From a bacterium (GTDB lineage Bacteria > Zixibacteria > MSB-5A5 > GN15 > FEB-12), in NCBI GenBank assembly GCA_030668045.1, contig DAOUUR010000057.1, positions 1-9,506 of the forward strand: a DNA stretch of 9,506 nucleotides. The letters are read 5' to 3'. Positions within the stretch are counted from its first letter, which is position 1. The number at the start of each line of letters is the position of its first letter. A program made the position numbers and the translations under genes. The notes below the pieces were generated by a model. The model saw only the letters and a list, made by a program, of their open reading frames with translations, did not search any database and had not been told where the DNA came from. Shown in pieces: positions 1 to 6,938 of this stretch.

Positions 1-1322
1 CCGTTGCGTGTATCTGTCCAGACAGCATTGACATGATCCTTGAAAGCAGTCAGACCGATGTACTCGGCGATGAGACCGGCCTCAGTGCCGGCAGCCATCC
101 CGAGGGGGTAGCTTTTTCCATCATCGGAAGATATGGCCGGTGCGGCGAGGTAGCCGGGGTTGATTGAAACCTCTGATATTCGGTGATTGGTGGTAAACGA
201 TATGCCACCATCAAACGAGTACGCGGCGAAACAATCAAATTGGTAGTGACTTACCGGGTCGGTTCGCTGATCGTAGAAGATGGTGATAAGCGTGCCCTCT
301 TCGTTACACCACAGCCAGGGGTGAAACTGGTCATACATGGAACCCGGGCCGGTGCCATCGTCATTGATGTAGATAGGATCAGACCACGTCAGGCCACCAT
401 CGGTTGATCGAACAAATTCGATATTGTAGTCATAATATGGGATTGCGTTGATATCCATATTAGCGTATGACAGATAGATGTTGCCGTGATGGGGACCATC
501 AAATATGTCAACGGTTCCCGAAGTTCCGTTGTAGACATTGACACCACCATCCACCGTGCCGAAATTCCCGACTGTTGGGAAGATCAATGTTGGTGAAGTG
601 AAGGAGATTCCGGCGTTAACAGATTTTACATACTGAATTCCGCCGCCACCAGTCCAGAAAACGTGAACTGATCCATCGGCACCGACCAGGGGCTGGGCAA
701 ACTGGCCGTTGCGACCACCCAGATCGAGGACTTCGTCAAACGTGGCTGCTCGGTCGGTTGAACGGGCAAAGACCATCATGTTCGGTCCGCCGGCATTGAC
801 AAAGCGTGCCCAGGCGACGTATACGTTGCCGTCATGGGGACCGGCAGTTCGGTCGATAGTCGTGAACTGCTTATCCTCGAAATAAAGTCCGGGGGGCCAG
901 TCCTGAATAATCGTAGGTTCAGACCAGGTGAGACCATCATCGTCCGACCGGATAAACGTGATACCGGAACCGTTCCCATCCCACTCGTAGTCCAGAAAGC
1001 AGGCGTAGAAATTACCCTGCCGGTCGACATCCATAACCGGATCGGACTGGCGGTTGTACCATCTCTCGGTAATCAGGCTGTCGATCCAGGTGTTGCCACC
1101 GTCTCTTGAGATACCAAGACCGATGCGCCGATAGCCAAGCCGAAAATCGCGCCAATCGGCAATGAGGATGAGACTGTCAACCGGACTGACAAAAATCTGT
1201 TCCTCATTCTGAAGTTCAGCCGAGGGTGACGATACCTGATAATTGGGCGGAATTGGCGTTGATAGTGCACCGGTGAGGGCCAAAAGCAATATGCCAATGG
1301 CGAGAGTGATACATCTAAACAT
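1..1322 (-). CDS. Secreted sialidase-like (BNR/Asp-box) beta-propeller protein, C-terminus beyond the window
   Basis: This minus-strand frame is open for 440 codons from the ATG at 1322-1320 to the left edge, so the product is partial. A perfect AGGAGG (1332-1327) lies 4 nt before the start. Residues 1-21 form a signal peptide (MFRC, then a hydrophobic run ending LTGALS), so it is probably exported. Six Asp-box-type motifs are visible: SRDGGNTW (72-79), SDDDGLTW (126-133), degenerate STDRAATF (188-195), SVNAGISF (234-241), STDGGLTW (306-313) and SFDGGISF (369-376). Their 46-72-residue spacing suits a six-bladed propeller. A second recurring motif, GPHDGNVY (161-168) and GPHHGNIY (276-283), fits the same repeat. 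I see no FRIP motif and cannot place the arginine triad of true sialidases, so a non-catalytic or binding role is at least as likely. The last visible residues, VWTDTRNG, resemble the closing blade of this family. A C-terminal sorting domain may follow outside the window. Confidence 0.85.
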   Translation of the reverse strand, partial: MFRCITLAIGILLLALTGALSTPIPPNYQVSSPSAELQNEEQIFVSPVDSLILIADWRDFRLGYRRIGLGISRDGGNTWIDSLITERWYNRQSDPVMDVDRQGNFYACFLDYEWDGNGSGITFIRSDDDGLTWSEPTIIQDWPPGLYFEDKQFTTIDRTAGPHDGNVYVAWARFVNAGGPNMMVFARSTDRAATFDEVLDLGGRNGQFAQPLVGADGSVHVFWTGGGGIQYVKSVNAGISFTSPTLIFPTVGNFGTVDGGVNVYNGTSGTVDIFDGPHHGNIYLSYANMDINAIPYYDYNIEFVRSTDGGLTWSDPIYINDDGTGPGSMYDQFHPWLWCNEEGTLITIFYDQRTDPVSHYQFDCFAAYSFDGGISFTTNHRISEVSINPGYLAAPAISSDDGKSYPLGMAAGTEAGLIAEYIGLTAFKDHVNAVWTDTRN

Positions 1323-1326
1323 ACGA

Positions 1327-1332
1327 CCTCCT
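1327..1332 (-). promoter_or_regulatory. Ribosome binding site of the sialidase-like gene
   Basis: The minus strand reads AGGAGG here, a full anti-SD match, 4 nt before the ATG at 1322. This fixes the start of a gene whose frame is open at its other end. Confidence 0.8.
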
Positions 1333-1376
1333 GAGTTCCAGGACCAGGGCGGTGGAAAATGGGGGACTACAATTGT

Positions 1377-1405
1377 ATGGTAACACTTATCGTCAATTAT
1401 GTCAA
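1377..1405 (-). promoter_or_regulatory. Candidate sigma-70-type promoter for the sialidase-like gene
   Basis: On the minus strand a perfect -35 box TTGACA (1405-1400) is followed after 17 nt by TACCAT (1382-1377), a 4/6 match to the -10 consensus. Transcription would start near 1370, giving a leader of about 48 nt that contains the AGGAGG. An 8-bp palindrome ACAATTGT (1369-1376) lies at the expected start site and could be an operator, but nothing further supports that. Confidence 0.5.
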
Positions 1406-1475
1406 CCAATTCTTTGAGCGGGCCGTCTGTCGCTACTGTCTCTTTCGTTGATTGTTGGTGGAACCGGAGTATTTG

Positions 1476-1535
1476 GTCGAAACCAACCAACCTGTGGTTG
1501 CCTGAGCCATCGGCTTGCTGGGGCGTGGTTTCGAC
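1476..1535. repeat. 10-bp inverted repeat enclosing a small hairpin
   Basis: GTCGAAACCA at 1476-1485 is the exact reverse complement of TGGTTTCGAC at 1526-1535, with 40 nt between the arms. Inside lies a second stem, CAACC/GGTTG with a 3-nt loop (1488-1500). There is no T-tract, so it is not an intrinsic terminator. Chance occurrence is possible. Confidence 0.35.
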
Positions 1536-1646
1536 AATGTACACGCGAGCATCCTGACTGGTTCTGCTTTTCCACTGTTGACCAAACTGACCCGCTGGGT
1601 GGGGTACCCGTGGTCGCTAAAGATGCGCGCCGGATACTTTTTGTCT

Positions 1647-1673
1647 TTGATATGTGACGGAATGGGCTATATT
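1647..1673 (+). promoter_or_regulatory. Weak candidate promoter for the FG-GAP gene
   Basis: TTGATA (1647-1652) and TATATT (1668-1673) are 5/6 matches to -35 and -10 boxes, but the spacer is only 15 nt, shorter than the preferred 16-18. Transcription would start near 1680, leaving a very short leader before the ATG at 1697 or about 107 nt before the ATG at 1787. Confidence 0.25.
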
Positions 1674-1696
1674 GAGGGCAGACAGGGGATAGACCG

Positions 1697-3346
1697 ATGG
1701 CACGTTCTATGGCATCAGACAGAAATCAACCGTATCGGCGACCGCACCATGTACGCACGCAAACGTCCTGCTGTACCAAGCGTTTGATGAAGCTGGTGCT
1801 GTGTGTCTGCCTGAGTTTAGGGTTATTCCCATCGGTGGGTTGGGCTGAGTTGCCTGAGCTGATCGGGATTATCAAATCGGATACCACTAAGACGCAGTTT
1901 GGGCGTGGGATCACTGCTATCGGTGACCAAAACGGTGATGGCAGAGATGATATTCTTGTCTGGGACTATCGGTTCAGCCAGTATCTTTATTATGGCCGTG
2001 AGTCGTTTGATACCATAAACACATGTGACTTTCGTATTGATAGCATTTCTCTCTATTTATCAAATCTTGACGATGTGAACCATGATGGCTTTGATGATTT
2101 TGCCGCCGAAGCGAGGGGATCGGATTCTCGGCACTTAAATCTTTACTACGGGGGGCCGTCTCTGAGCGCCGATCGGGATCTCTGGTTCGGAGTCGACACC
2201 CTCTGGGGTTTTGGCTATCCAGTGCGCTGTCTCGATCTGAACGCCAACGGTACCGAAGAAATAGTGTGCCAGAGCAATCGCCAGACTTCGGTTGTCCTGT
2301 TCGAATTGGGCTCCAATCCTGACTCCATTCCCGATCTCGAATTGACTCCTGCCAACATGGTCGAAGGCTATGATTACAATTCTTGCGGGCGGGGGCTCAT
2401 TTCTGGCGACTTTAACGGTGATGGCAGAAGCGACCTGGGGGTGGGGTTTCGCCAGAAATCCGCCAATCTGGATAGGGGTTCTGTATATTTGTACTGGGGC
2501 GGGGAGACCTTTGATACAATTCCCGAGATGATTGTGGGCAGGCCGGGAGGCTACGTACCCGGATCAGATCAATTTAGCGACGTTCTCGTATATCTGGGAG
2601 ATATCAGCGGAGATGGATATGACGATTTCTTTGCGAGCTCTGGTGTCGCAGACGACGATCGCCTCGGATTTGTTTACTTTGGTGGTCCCGATGTGGATAC
2701 TATCCCTGACGTAACCATCGACTATTCGGCCTCTCACGCCAGCGCGACGGAGGACCTCAATGGAGATACATACAACGATCTGATTCTTAGCTACCCTCTG
2801 CCATTTGCGGGGATAGGATATGTCTTAGTCTTCTATGGCGGGCCTGATATGGACAGTATCCCTGATCTTCAGATACATAACGCTGATATTGTTGGCTGGC
2901 AGGAGGAGCTTGGCCTTGATTGCGCCGGTATTGGTGATTTCAATGGCGATGGTATCAATGATTTCGCCTTTTCGGCGATTGACGCTTACAATTACGGCCT
3001 GGTCTTCATATTCTCAGGAACAGATAATGGCACGGACGTGAAGTATGATTACGAGCCAACGCTACCTGATGGCTATATACTTTCGCAGAACTATCCCAAT
3101 CCGTTCAATATGTCAACGACGATTGAGTTTGCGCTTCCGGAGCGTTCTGACATCACTCTGAAAGTCTATAACATACTCGGTGGTGAAGTGCGGAACCTGA
3201 TTGACAAGAATCTTGCCGCAGGAACCTATACGGTTCAATGGAATGGACAGGATGAATTGGGAGTAGATGTTTCATCGGGTGTTTACCTGTATCGGCTGTC
3301 GGCGGGCGAGGTGCGAACGGTAAAGAAGATGGTGTTGGTCAAGTAA
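1697..3346 (+). CDS. Secreted FG-GAP/integrin-alpha-like seven-bladed propeller protein with C-terminal YPNPFN sorting-type domain
   Basis: The 549-residue product has seven FG-GAP/VCBS-type calcium loops: GDQNGDGRDD (76-85), DDVNHDGFDD (125-134), LDLNANGTEE (179-188), GDFNGDGRSD (237-246), GDISGDGYDD (301-310), EDLNGDTYND (352-361) and GDFNGDGIND (413-422). Spacing of 49-64 residues fits a seven-bladed propeller; loops 3 and 6 have lost calcium ligands. A blade motif like YGGPDMDSIPD recurs at about 268-276, 328-338 and 380-390. Residues 463-549 form the C-terminal module (SQNYPNPFN at 463-471, GVYLYRL at 528-534, ending KKMVLVK), resembling FlgD-Ig/type 9 sorting domains. A surface or secreted binding role is inferred. 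The start is uncertain. ATG 1697 has a GGGG SD 8 nt upstream but gives a 30-residue basic lead. ATG 1787 starts directly at a clean signal peptide (MKLVLCVC, cleavage after VGWA) but lacks an SD. Confidence 0.88.
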   Translation: MARSMASDRNQPYRRPHHVRTQTSCCTKRLMKLVLCVCLSLGLFPSVGWAELPELIGIIKSDTTKTQFGRGITAIGDQNGDGRDDILVWDYRFSQYLYYGRESFDTINTCDFRIDSISLYLSNLDDVNHDGFDDFAAEARGSDSRHLNLYYGGPSLSADRDLWFGVDTLWGFGYPVRCLDLNANGTEEIVCQSNRQTSVVLFELGSNPDSIPDLELTPANMVEGYDYNSCGRGLISGDFNGDGRSDLGVGFRQKSANLDRGSVYLYWGGETFDTIPEMIVGRPGGYVPGSDQFSDVLVYLGDISGDGYDDFFASSGVADDDRLGFVYFGGPDVDTIPDVTIDYSASHASATEDLNGDTYNDLILSYPLPFAGIGYVLVFYGGPDMDSIPDLQIHNADIVGWQEELGLDCAGIGDFNGDGINDFAFSAIDAYNYGLVFIFSGTDNGTDVKYDYEPTLPDGYILSQNYPNPFNMSTTIEFALPERSDITLKVYNILGGEVRNLIDKNLAAGTYTVQWNGQDELGVDVSSGVYLYRLSAGEVRTVKKMVLVK

Positions 3347-3364
3347 AGTGGCTATGCCACTTTT
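3345..3364 (+). terminator. Probable intrinsic terminator after the FG-GAP gene
   Basis: AAAGTGGC (3345-3352), loop TAT, GCCACTTT (3356-3363) form a perfect 8-bp stem that overlaps the TAA stop (3344-3346) and runs into TTTT (3361-3364). The T-tract is short and mostly inside the stem, so termination may be only partly efficient. The palindrome could work in both directions. Confidence 0.5.
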
Positions 3365-3388
3365 GTCAAGTTGCTTGCAACCTGACAG
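3363..3388 (+). other. Second hairpin in the gap before gatE
   Basis: GTCAAGTTGC (3365-3374) can pair with GCAACCTGAC (3377-3386). The stem has one A/C mismatch and closes on a CTTG tetraloop. It can extend by two pairs into the T-tract of the preceding hairpin, so the two structures compete slightly. No T-tract follows. It lies upstream of the candidate gatE promoter, so it is more likely part of the 3' end of the upstream transcript than of the gatE leader. Confidence 0.4.
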
Positions 3389-3426
3389 GCATTATCAGAC
3401 CAGAATACGGAATTATCGATATGCAC

Positions 3427-3455
3427 TTGATAATGGTCGGCTTTTGATATATGTT
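3427..3455 (+). promoter_or_regulatory. Candidate promoter of the gatED operon
   Basis: TTGATA (3427-3432, 5/6) and TATGTT (3450-3455, 4/6) are separated by 17 nt. Transcription would start near 3462, about 24 nt before the gatE ATG and just before its AGGGA ribosome binding site. Together with the terminator-like hairpin upstream, this suggests gatED is transcribed independently of the FG-GAP gene. Confidence 0.4.
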
Positions 3456-3471
3456 CCCGGTCATGTTTTGC

Positions 3472-3476
3472 AGGGA
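3472..3476 (+). promoter_or_regulatory. Ribosome binding site deciding the gatE start
   Basis: AGGGA lies 9 nt before ATG 3486. Neither the upstream ATG at 3348 nor the internal ATG at 3615 has a comparable site, which is why I chose 3486. Confidence 0.55.
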
Positions 3477-3485
3477 ATTAACATA

Positions 3486-5489
3486 ATGTCCAGGCCGAGA
3501 GTACAGATCAGCTCGGTTTCCCAGGCGCATGCCAACAAAGTGGCTACGCGTGAAGCGGTTGGCTATGTATCATTTGAAAATGCCGATCAGCAGCTCTACA
3601 GCGACCTTGGTTTCATGTCGGGTCTGGAGATACATCAGCAACTGGACACCAAAAAGAAGCTGTTTTGTCGATGCCCTGCCGGGCTCTATCAGAAAAACGG
3701 CGAGTACGACGCCGAAGTAATCCGGCACATGAGACCAACCCTCAGCGAGATGGGGGAGTATGACGGAACCGCGCTGATGGAGCGTAAAACCAAGAAGAAT
3801 ATATTTTATCGGCTCAAAAACGAAACCGCATGCACCTACGATGTGGACGATACACCTCCCTTCAAGATAAACCACGAAGCTCTCGGGATTGCTCTGGAAG
3901 TGGCCCTCCTGCTGAAGACCAAGATAGTTGGTGAACTGCATATTGCACGAAAGCAGTATCTTGATGGCTCCATCCCGACCGGTTTTCAGCGAACGGCTAT
4001 CATCGGTATCGAAGGTATGATTCCGCTGGCGAAAAAGGATGTGCGGATCATCCAGTTGAGCATTGAGGAAGATTCGTGTCGAGAAGTTTCCGACCGTGGA
4101 CACGATCGAGTTTATACTACCGACCGGCTTGGCATACCGTTGATCGAGATGGTCACCTATCCCGATATGAAATGCCCCGCCGAAGTTGCCGAGGCTGCTC
4201 AGTACCTGCGGTATCTGTCCAGAAGCACTGGGCATGTGAGAGTTGGTATCGGGGCCGGCAGGGAAGATGTCAATGTCAGCATCACCGGTTCGACCCGCAT
4301 AGAGATCAAGGGTGTGGCACGCATCAAATGGATTCCAATGCTGACGCATGTCGAGGCGTTCCGTCAGAAAGCGTTGCTGGTAATCCGTGACAAACTTGCC
4401 GACGTTGTTTCTGAACCGGACCAGTGGACTACTACTGCGCGCGATATCAGCGCCGAAGAGATGCGAAGCCACGGCGTTGAACTGCCAATGACTCAGACGG
4501 ATCACTCTCGAATTGCAATGATAAACCTACCCGGATTTGCGGGTATACTGTCGCACTTCACCCAACCGGGGCAGGTGTTCGCCGATGAGCTGAGTGGTCG
4601 CGTCAAAGTGATTGCGTGTCTGGAAAAACCGAATCTCATGCACTCCGAACAGGACACGCCCGCTCTTCCGCCTTCGCTCTTTTCAATTCAGGCGGATCAA
4701 CTGGGAGCCTCGGCCAAAGATGCTCAGGTTATCGTGTGGGGACCGTCGGAGGATGTCACTACCGCTATCGAGACGATTGAGGAACGATGTCTCATGGCTA
4801 TCCAGGGAGTTCCCAACGAAACGCGGAAAGCACTTGCAAGCGGTGATACGATCTTCGAACGCGTGCTACCCGGTCCGGACCGAATGTATCCCGATACCGA
4901 CTCCGCGCCGATAGCCATTCGGGAGGAACTCATTGAAGAACGTCGGCAGGGTTTGCCGATTGATGTCTCCCACCGGATGAAGCAGTTGACCGAATGGGAT
5001 ATCCCGGTCGATACGCATAACTATATCCTGCGAAACAATCTTGGTGCCGTCATTGAGAGAATTGTCAACGATTTGGAAATTGCACCCCGCTTTGTCGGAA
5101 CGCTTTTTGGTCATACCCTGAAACATGTCAAGCGCAAGTTCGGTCCTTCCGACTCGTTTGGTGACGAACAAGTTTATGACGTGCTCGCTTTTCTCACCAA
5201 ACGGAATCTGCACCGGGAGCTTGCCGGGCAGATGCTGGCGATAGTCTATCAGCACCCCAACATGGATATGGAGTCGGTCTTGACTACGGTTGGATACAAG
5301 CCGGCTACAATGGAGCAACTGTTGTCATTCATCCCGGTTCTGAAAAAGAAGTTTCAACAGATATCCCGGTCGAAAGACCAGTACGCATACCTCTCCTGGG
5401 TGATGGGCAACCTGAGGAGTCAGGCGATTGGCAACATGCCGCTGAGAGACTTGAAGCGCAGTGTCGAAGAGGCGGTGACCAATGGCTGA
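3486..5489 (+). CDS. gatE: Glutamyl-tRNA(Gln) amidotransferase subunit E, archaeal type
   Basis: GatE is the ATP-dependent kinase/transamidase subunit that converts Glu-tRNA(Gln) to Gln-tRNA(Gln) with ammonia from GatD, in the cytoplasm. The 667-residue product begins its GatB/GatE cradle at GLEIHQQLDTKKKLFCRCP (46-64). It then shows the GatE signature DGSIPTGFQRT (160-170), LSIEEDSCRE (191-200), REDVNVSI (259-266) and EIKG (273-276). An AspRS-type insertion (GAD) domain, which GatB from most bacteria lacks, covers roughly 330-440. GVPNETRKAL (441-450) and MYPDTDSAP (467-475) follow, then a helical region and a YqeY-like tail to 667. ATG 3486 has AGGGA 9 nt upstream. The frame stays open back to 3348, but that extension begins inside the terminator hairpin, so I rejected it. 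Archaeal GatE is usually about 620-635 residues; the excess is largely the roughly 44 residues before GLEIHQQL. Finding it between bacterial-type genes suggests transfer from an archaeon. Confidence 0.93.
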   Translation: MSRPRVQISSVSQAHANKVATREAVGYVSFENADQQLYSDLGFMSGLEIHQQLDTKKKLFCRCPAGLYQKNGEYDAEVIRHMRPTLSEMGEYDGTALMERKTKKNIFYRLKNETACTYDVDDTPPFKINHEALGIALEVALLLKTKIVGELHIARKQYLDGSIPTGFQRTAIIGIEGMIPLAKKDVRIIQLSIEEDSCREVSDRGHDRVYTTDRLGIPLIEMVTYPDMKCPAEVAEAAQYLRYLSRSTGHVRVGIGAGREDVNVSITGSTRIEIKGVARIKWIPMLTHVEAFRQKALLVIRDKLADVVSEPDQWTTTARDISAEEMRSHGVELPMTQTDHSRIAMINLPGFAGILSHFTQPGQVFADELSGRVKVIACLEKPNLMHSEQDTPALPPSLFSIQADQLGASAKDAQVIVWGPSEDVTTAIETIEERCLMAIQGVPNETRKALASGDTIFERVLPGPDRMYPDTDSAPIAIREELIEERRQGLPIDVSHRMKQLTEWDIPVDTHNYILRNNLGAVIERIVNDLEIAPRFVGTLFGHTLKHVKRKFGPSDSFGDEQVYDVLAFLTKRNLHRELAGQMLAIVYQHPNMDMESVLTTVGYKPATMEQLLSFIPVLKKKFQQISRSKDQYAYLSWVMGNLRSQAIGNMPLRDLKRSVEEAVTNG

Positions 5490-6864
5490 AGCTTTTAAAG
5501 GGTATCAAGGACGTGCGCTGGACGTCCTCAAGTCATTCAATGTCAGGGTGTGGAGCGAGGTTAAGATCGAATCATCTCGTGGCGGGTTTTCGGGGATTCT
5601 ATTGCCACGTTCCGAGAGTGATGACGATAAGCACATCGTTTTGAAATTAGCATCAGGGTACAACGTCGGTATCGCTGTGGAGACAATACAGAATATCGAA
5701 GAACATGGCTACAAAGAGGCCCACTACAAAATACCGGAAAGAGAGTTTCCCTTCACAGAGGGGCGACCGAGTGTCAAGTTGTTTGGTACCGGAGGGACAA
5801 TTGCTTCGCGACTGGACTACCGTACCGGTGCGGTCATACCGGCCTTCTCTCCCGGTGAATTGTACGGAGCAGTGCCCGAGCTGGCCGATATTTGTAATCT
5901 CTCGACTGAGAAACTGTTTGCCGTCTTTAGTGAAAATATGGGACCGGACCAGTACAAGACGCTCGCCATTGCTATTGGCGAAGAGATCAAGAAAGGCATA
6001 GACGGGGTTGTAATCGGACACGGCACCGACACTATGCACCACACCGCTTCCGCGCTGGCTTTTATGATCCAGAATCCACCGGTTCCGATTGTAATGGTTG
6101 GCTCACAAAGATCGTCTGACCGACCGTCATCCGATGCTGCTCTCAATCTTATCCATGCTACCAAAACAGCGGCAGAGTCCGATATTGCCGAAGTGATGGT
6201 CTGTATGTTTGGTCCTACCTCCGATAAGTATGGTCTGCTGCACCGGGGAACCCGCGTAAGGAAGATGCACTCATCTTATCGTTCGACGTTCCGAACGGTT
6301 GGTGATATCCCTCTGGGCGTGGTTGATCGAAAAGGGTTCAAGATGCTCAAGGATGATTACAATCGACGTCGCCAGGATCGTAGCGTCAAGATTCTGCCGT
6401 ACTTCGAGGACAAGGTAGCCCTTGTCTATTATTATCCGAACATGCAGCCGGACATTATCGACGCTCTGGTAGATAACGGATACAGGGGAATTGTAATAGC
6501 CGGTACCGGATTGGGACACGTCAACAAACCGGTCTACCCGGCTATTGAGAGGGCTATTGCAAAGGGCGTGGCGATCTACATGACCGTTCAGACTCTCTGG
6601 GGCTACGTGCACATGTTTGTCTATGATACCGGTCGGGATTTGATGCAGAAGGGCATTATTCCCACCGAGAACATGTTGCCGGAAGTGGCGTACACCAAGC
6701 TGGGATGGGCGCTGGGGCAGACTGATGATCTGGAAAAGGTCCGAGAGCTAATGCTTACTCCTGTTAGGGATGATATCACCGAGCGAGAACCGTACAACGG
6801 CTATCTCGTTTTTCAGGGTGGACTGGACGAAGTGGAAGAATTCATCAAAAAGTACCACAAGTAG
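5482..6864 (+). CDS. gatD: Glutamyl-tRNA(Gln) amidotransferase subunit D, archaeal type (asparaginase-like)
   Basis: GatD is the amidase subunit: it hydrolyses an amide donor (Gln or Asn) and passes ammonia to GatE. The 460-residue product has an SH3-like N-terminal domain (about 20-75) typical of GatD and absent from plain L-asparaginases. The asparaginase domain starts at KLFGTGGTIAS (99-109). By alignment with asparaginase II and archaeal GatD, the catalytic residues are T106, T182 and D183 in GHGTDTM (179-185), and K261 in RVRKMHSSYRSTF (258-270). All are present. Also conserved are SRLDYRTGAV (109-118), SENMGP (150-155) and GSQRSSDRPSSDAA (207-220), very close to archaeal GatD as I remember it. 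The ATG lies inside the end of gatE, an 8-nt overlap (5482-5489), so translation is probably coupled and the subunits made in step. No strong terminator is visible after the stop. A free asparaginase is unlikely given the N-terminal domain and the gatE partner. Confidence 0.94.
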   Translation: MAEAFKGYQGRALDVLKSFNVRVWSEVKIESSRGGFSGILLPRSESDDDKHIVLKLASGYNVGIAVETIQNIEEHGYKEAHYKIPEREFPFTEGRPSVKLFGTGGTIASRLDYRTGAVIPAFSPGELYGAVPELADICNLSTEKLFAVFSENMGPDQYKTLAIAIGEEIKKGIDGVVIGHGTDTMHHTASALAFMIQNPPVPIVMVGSQRSSDRPSSDAALNLIHATKTAAESDIAEVMVCMFGPTSDKYGLLHRGTRVRKMHSSYRSTFRTVGDIPLGVVDRKGFKMLKDDYNRRRQDRSVKILPYFEDKVALVYYYPNMQPDIIDALVDNGYRGIVIAGTGLGHVNKPVYPAIERAIAKGVAIYMTVQTLWGYVHMFVYDTGRDLMQKGIIPTENMLPEVAYTKLGWALGQTDDLEKVRELMLTPVRDDITEREPYNGYLVFQGGLDEVEEFIKKYHK

Positions 6865-6938
6865 CAATTTCGATACTCTGCATTGGTCTGGGGCTTCTGA
6901 TTGGGCAGGTGATGCGCGTCTTTTCTGTGTTATTGGGC

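Larger units (their letters stand above)
1406..1696. other. Divergent intergenic region, no gene recognised
   Basis: No open frame here carries a recognisable domain or ribosome binding site. Two short overlapping plus frames (1448-1657 and 1515-1787) are low-complexity in meaning and start without an SD. The region holds a 10-bp inverted repeat (1476-1485 and 1526-1535), a 5-bp hairpin CAACC-TGT-GGTTG (1488-1500) between its arms, and a weak plus-strand promoter just before the FG-GAP gene. It could hold regulatory sites for the two divergent secreted-protein genes. Confidence 0.5.

Noticed and set aside
1448..1787. Two overlapping short plus-strand frames (69 and 90 codons) that could be small genes or a decayed gene
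   Set aside because: No SD, no recognisable similarity, and the second overlaps the FG-GAP coding start. More likely intergenic DNA.
3348..3485. Upstream extension of gatE by 46 codons
   Set aside because: The ATG at 3348 lies inside the terminator-like hairpin, just after the previous stop codon, and lacks an SD. The extension has no family similarity.
3570..4505. 311-codon open frame on the minus strand
   Set aside because: It is wholly antisense to gatE, which has strong family motifs along the same stretch. It has no recognisable domain or ribosome binding site.
3486..5489. Bacterial GatB as the identity of gatE
   Set aside because: The AspRS-like insertion domain, the TGFQRT signature and the length of 667 residues match GatE; GatB is shorter (about 475) and pairs with GatA and GatC, which are absent here.
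5482..6864. Plain L-asparaginase as the identity of gatD
   Set aside because: The N-terminal SH3-like domain, the GatD-type RVRKMHSSYR segment and the overlapping gatE all point to GatD.
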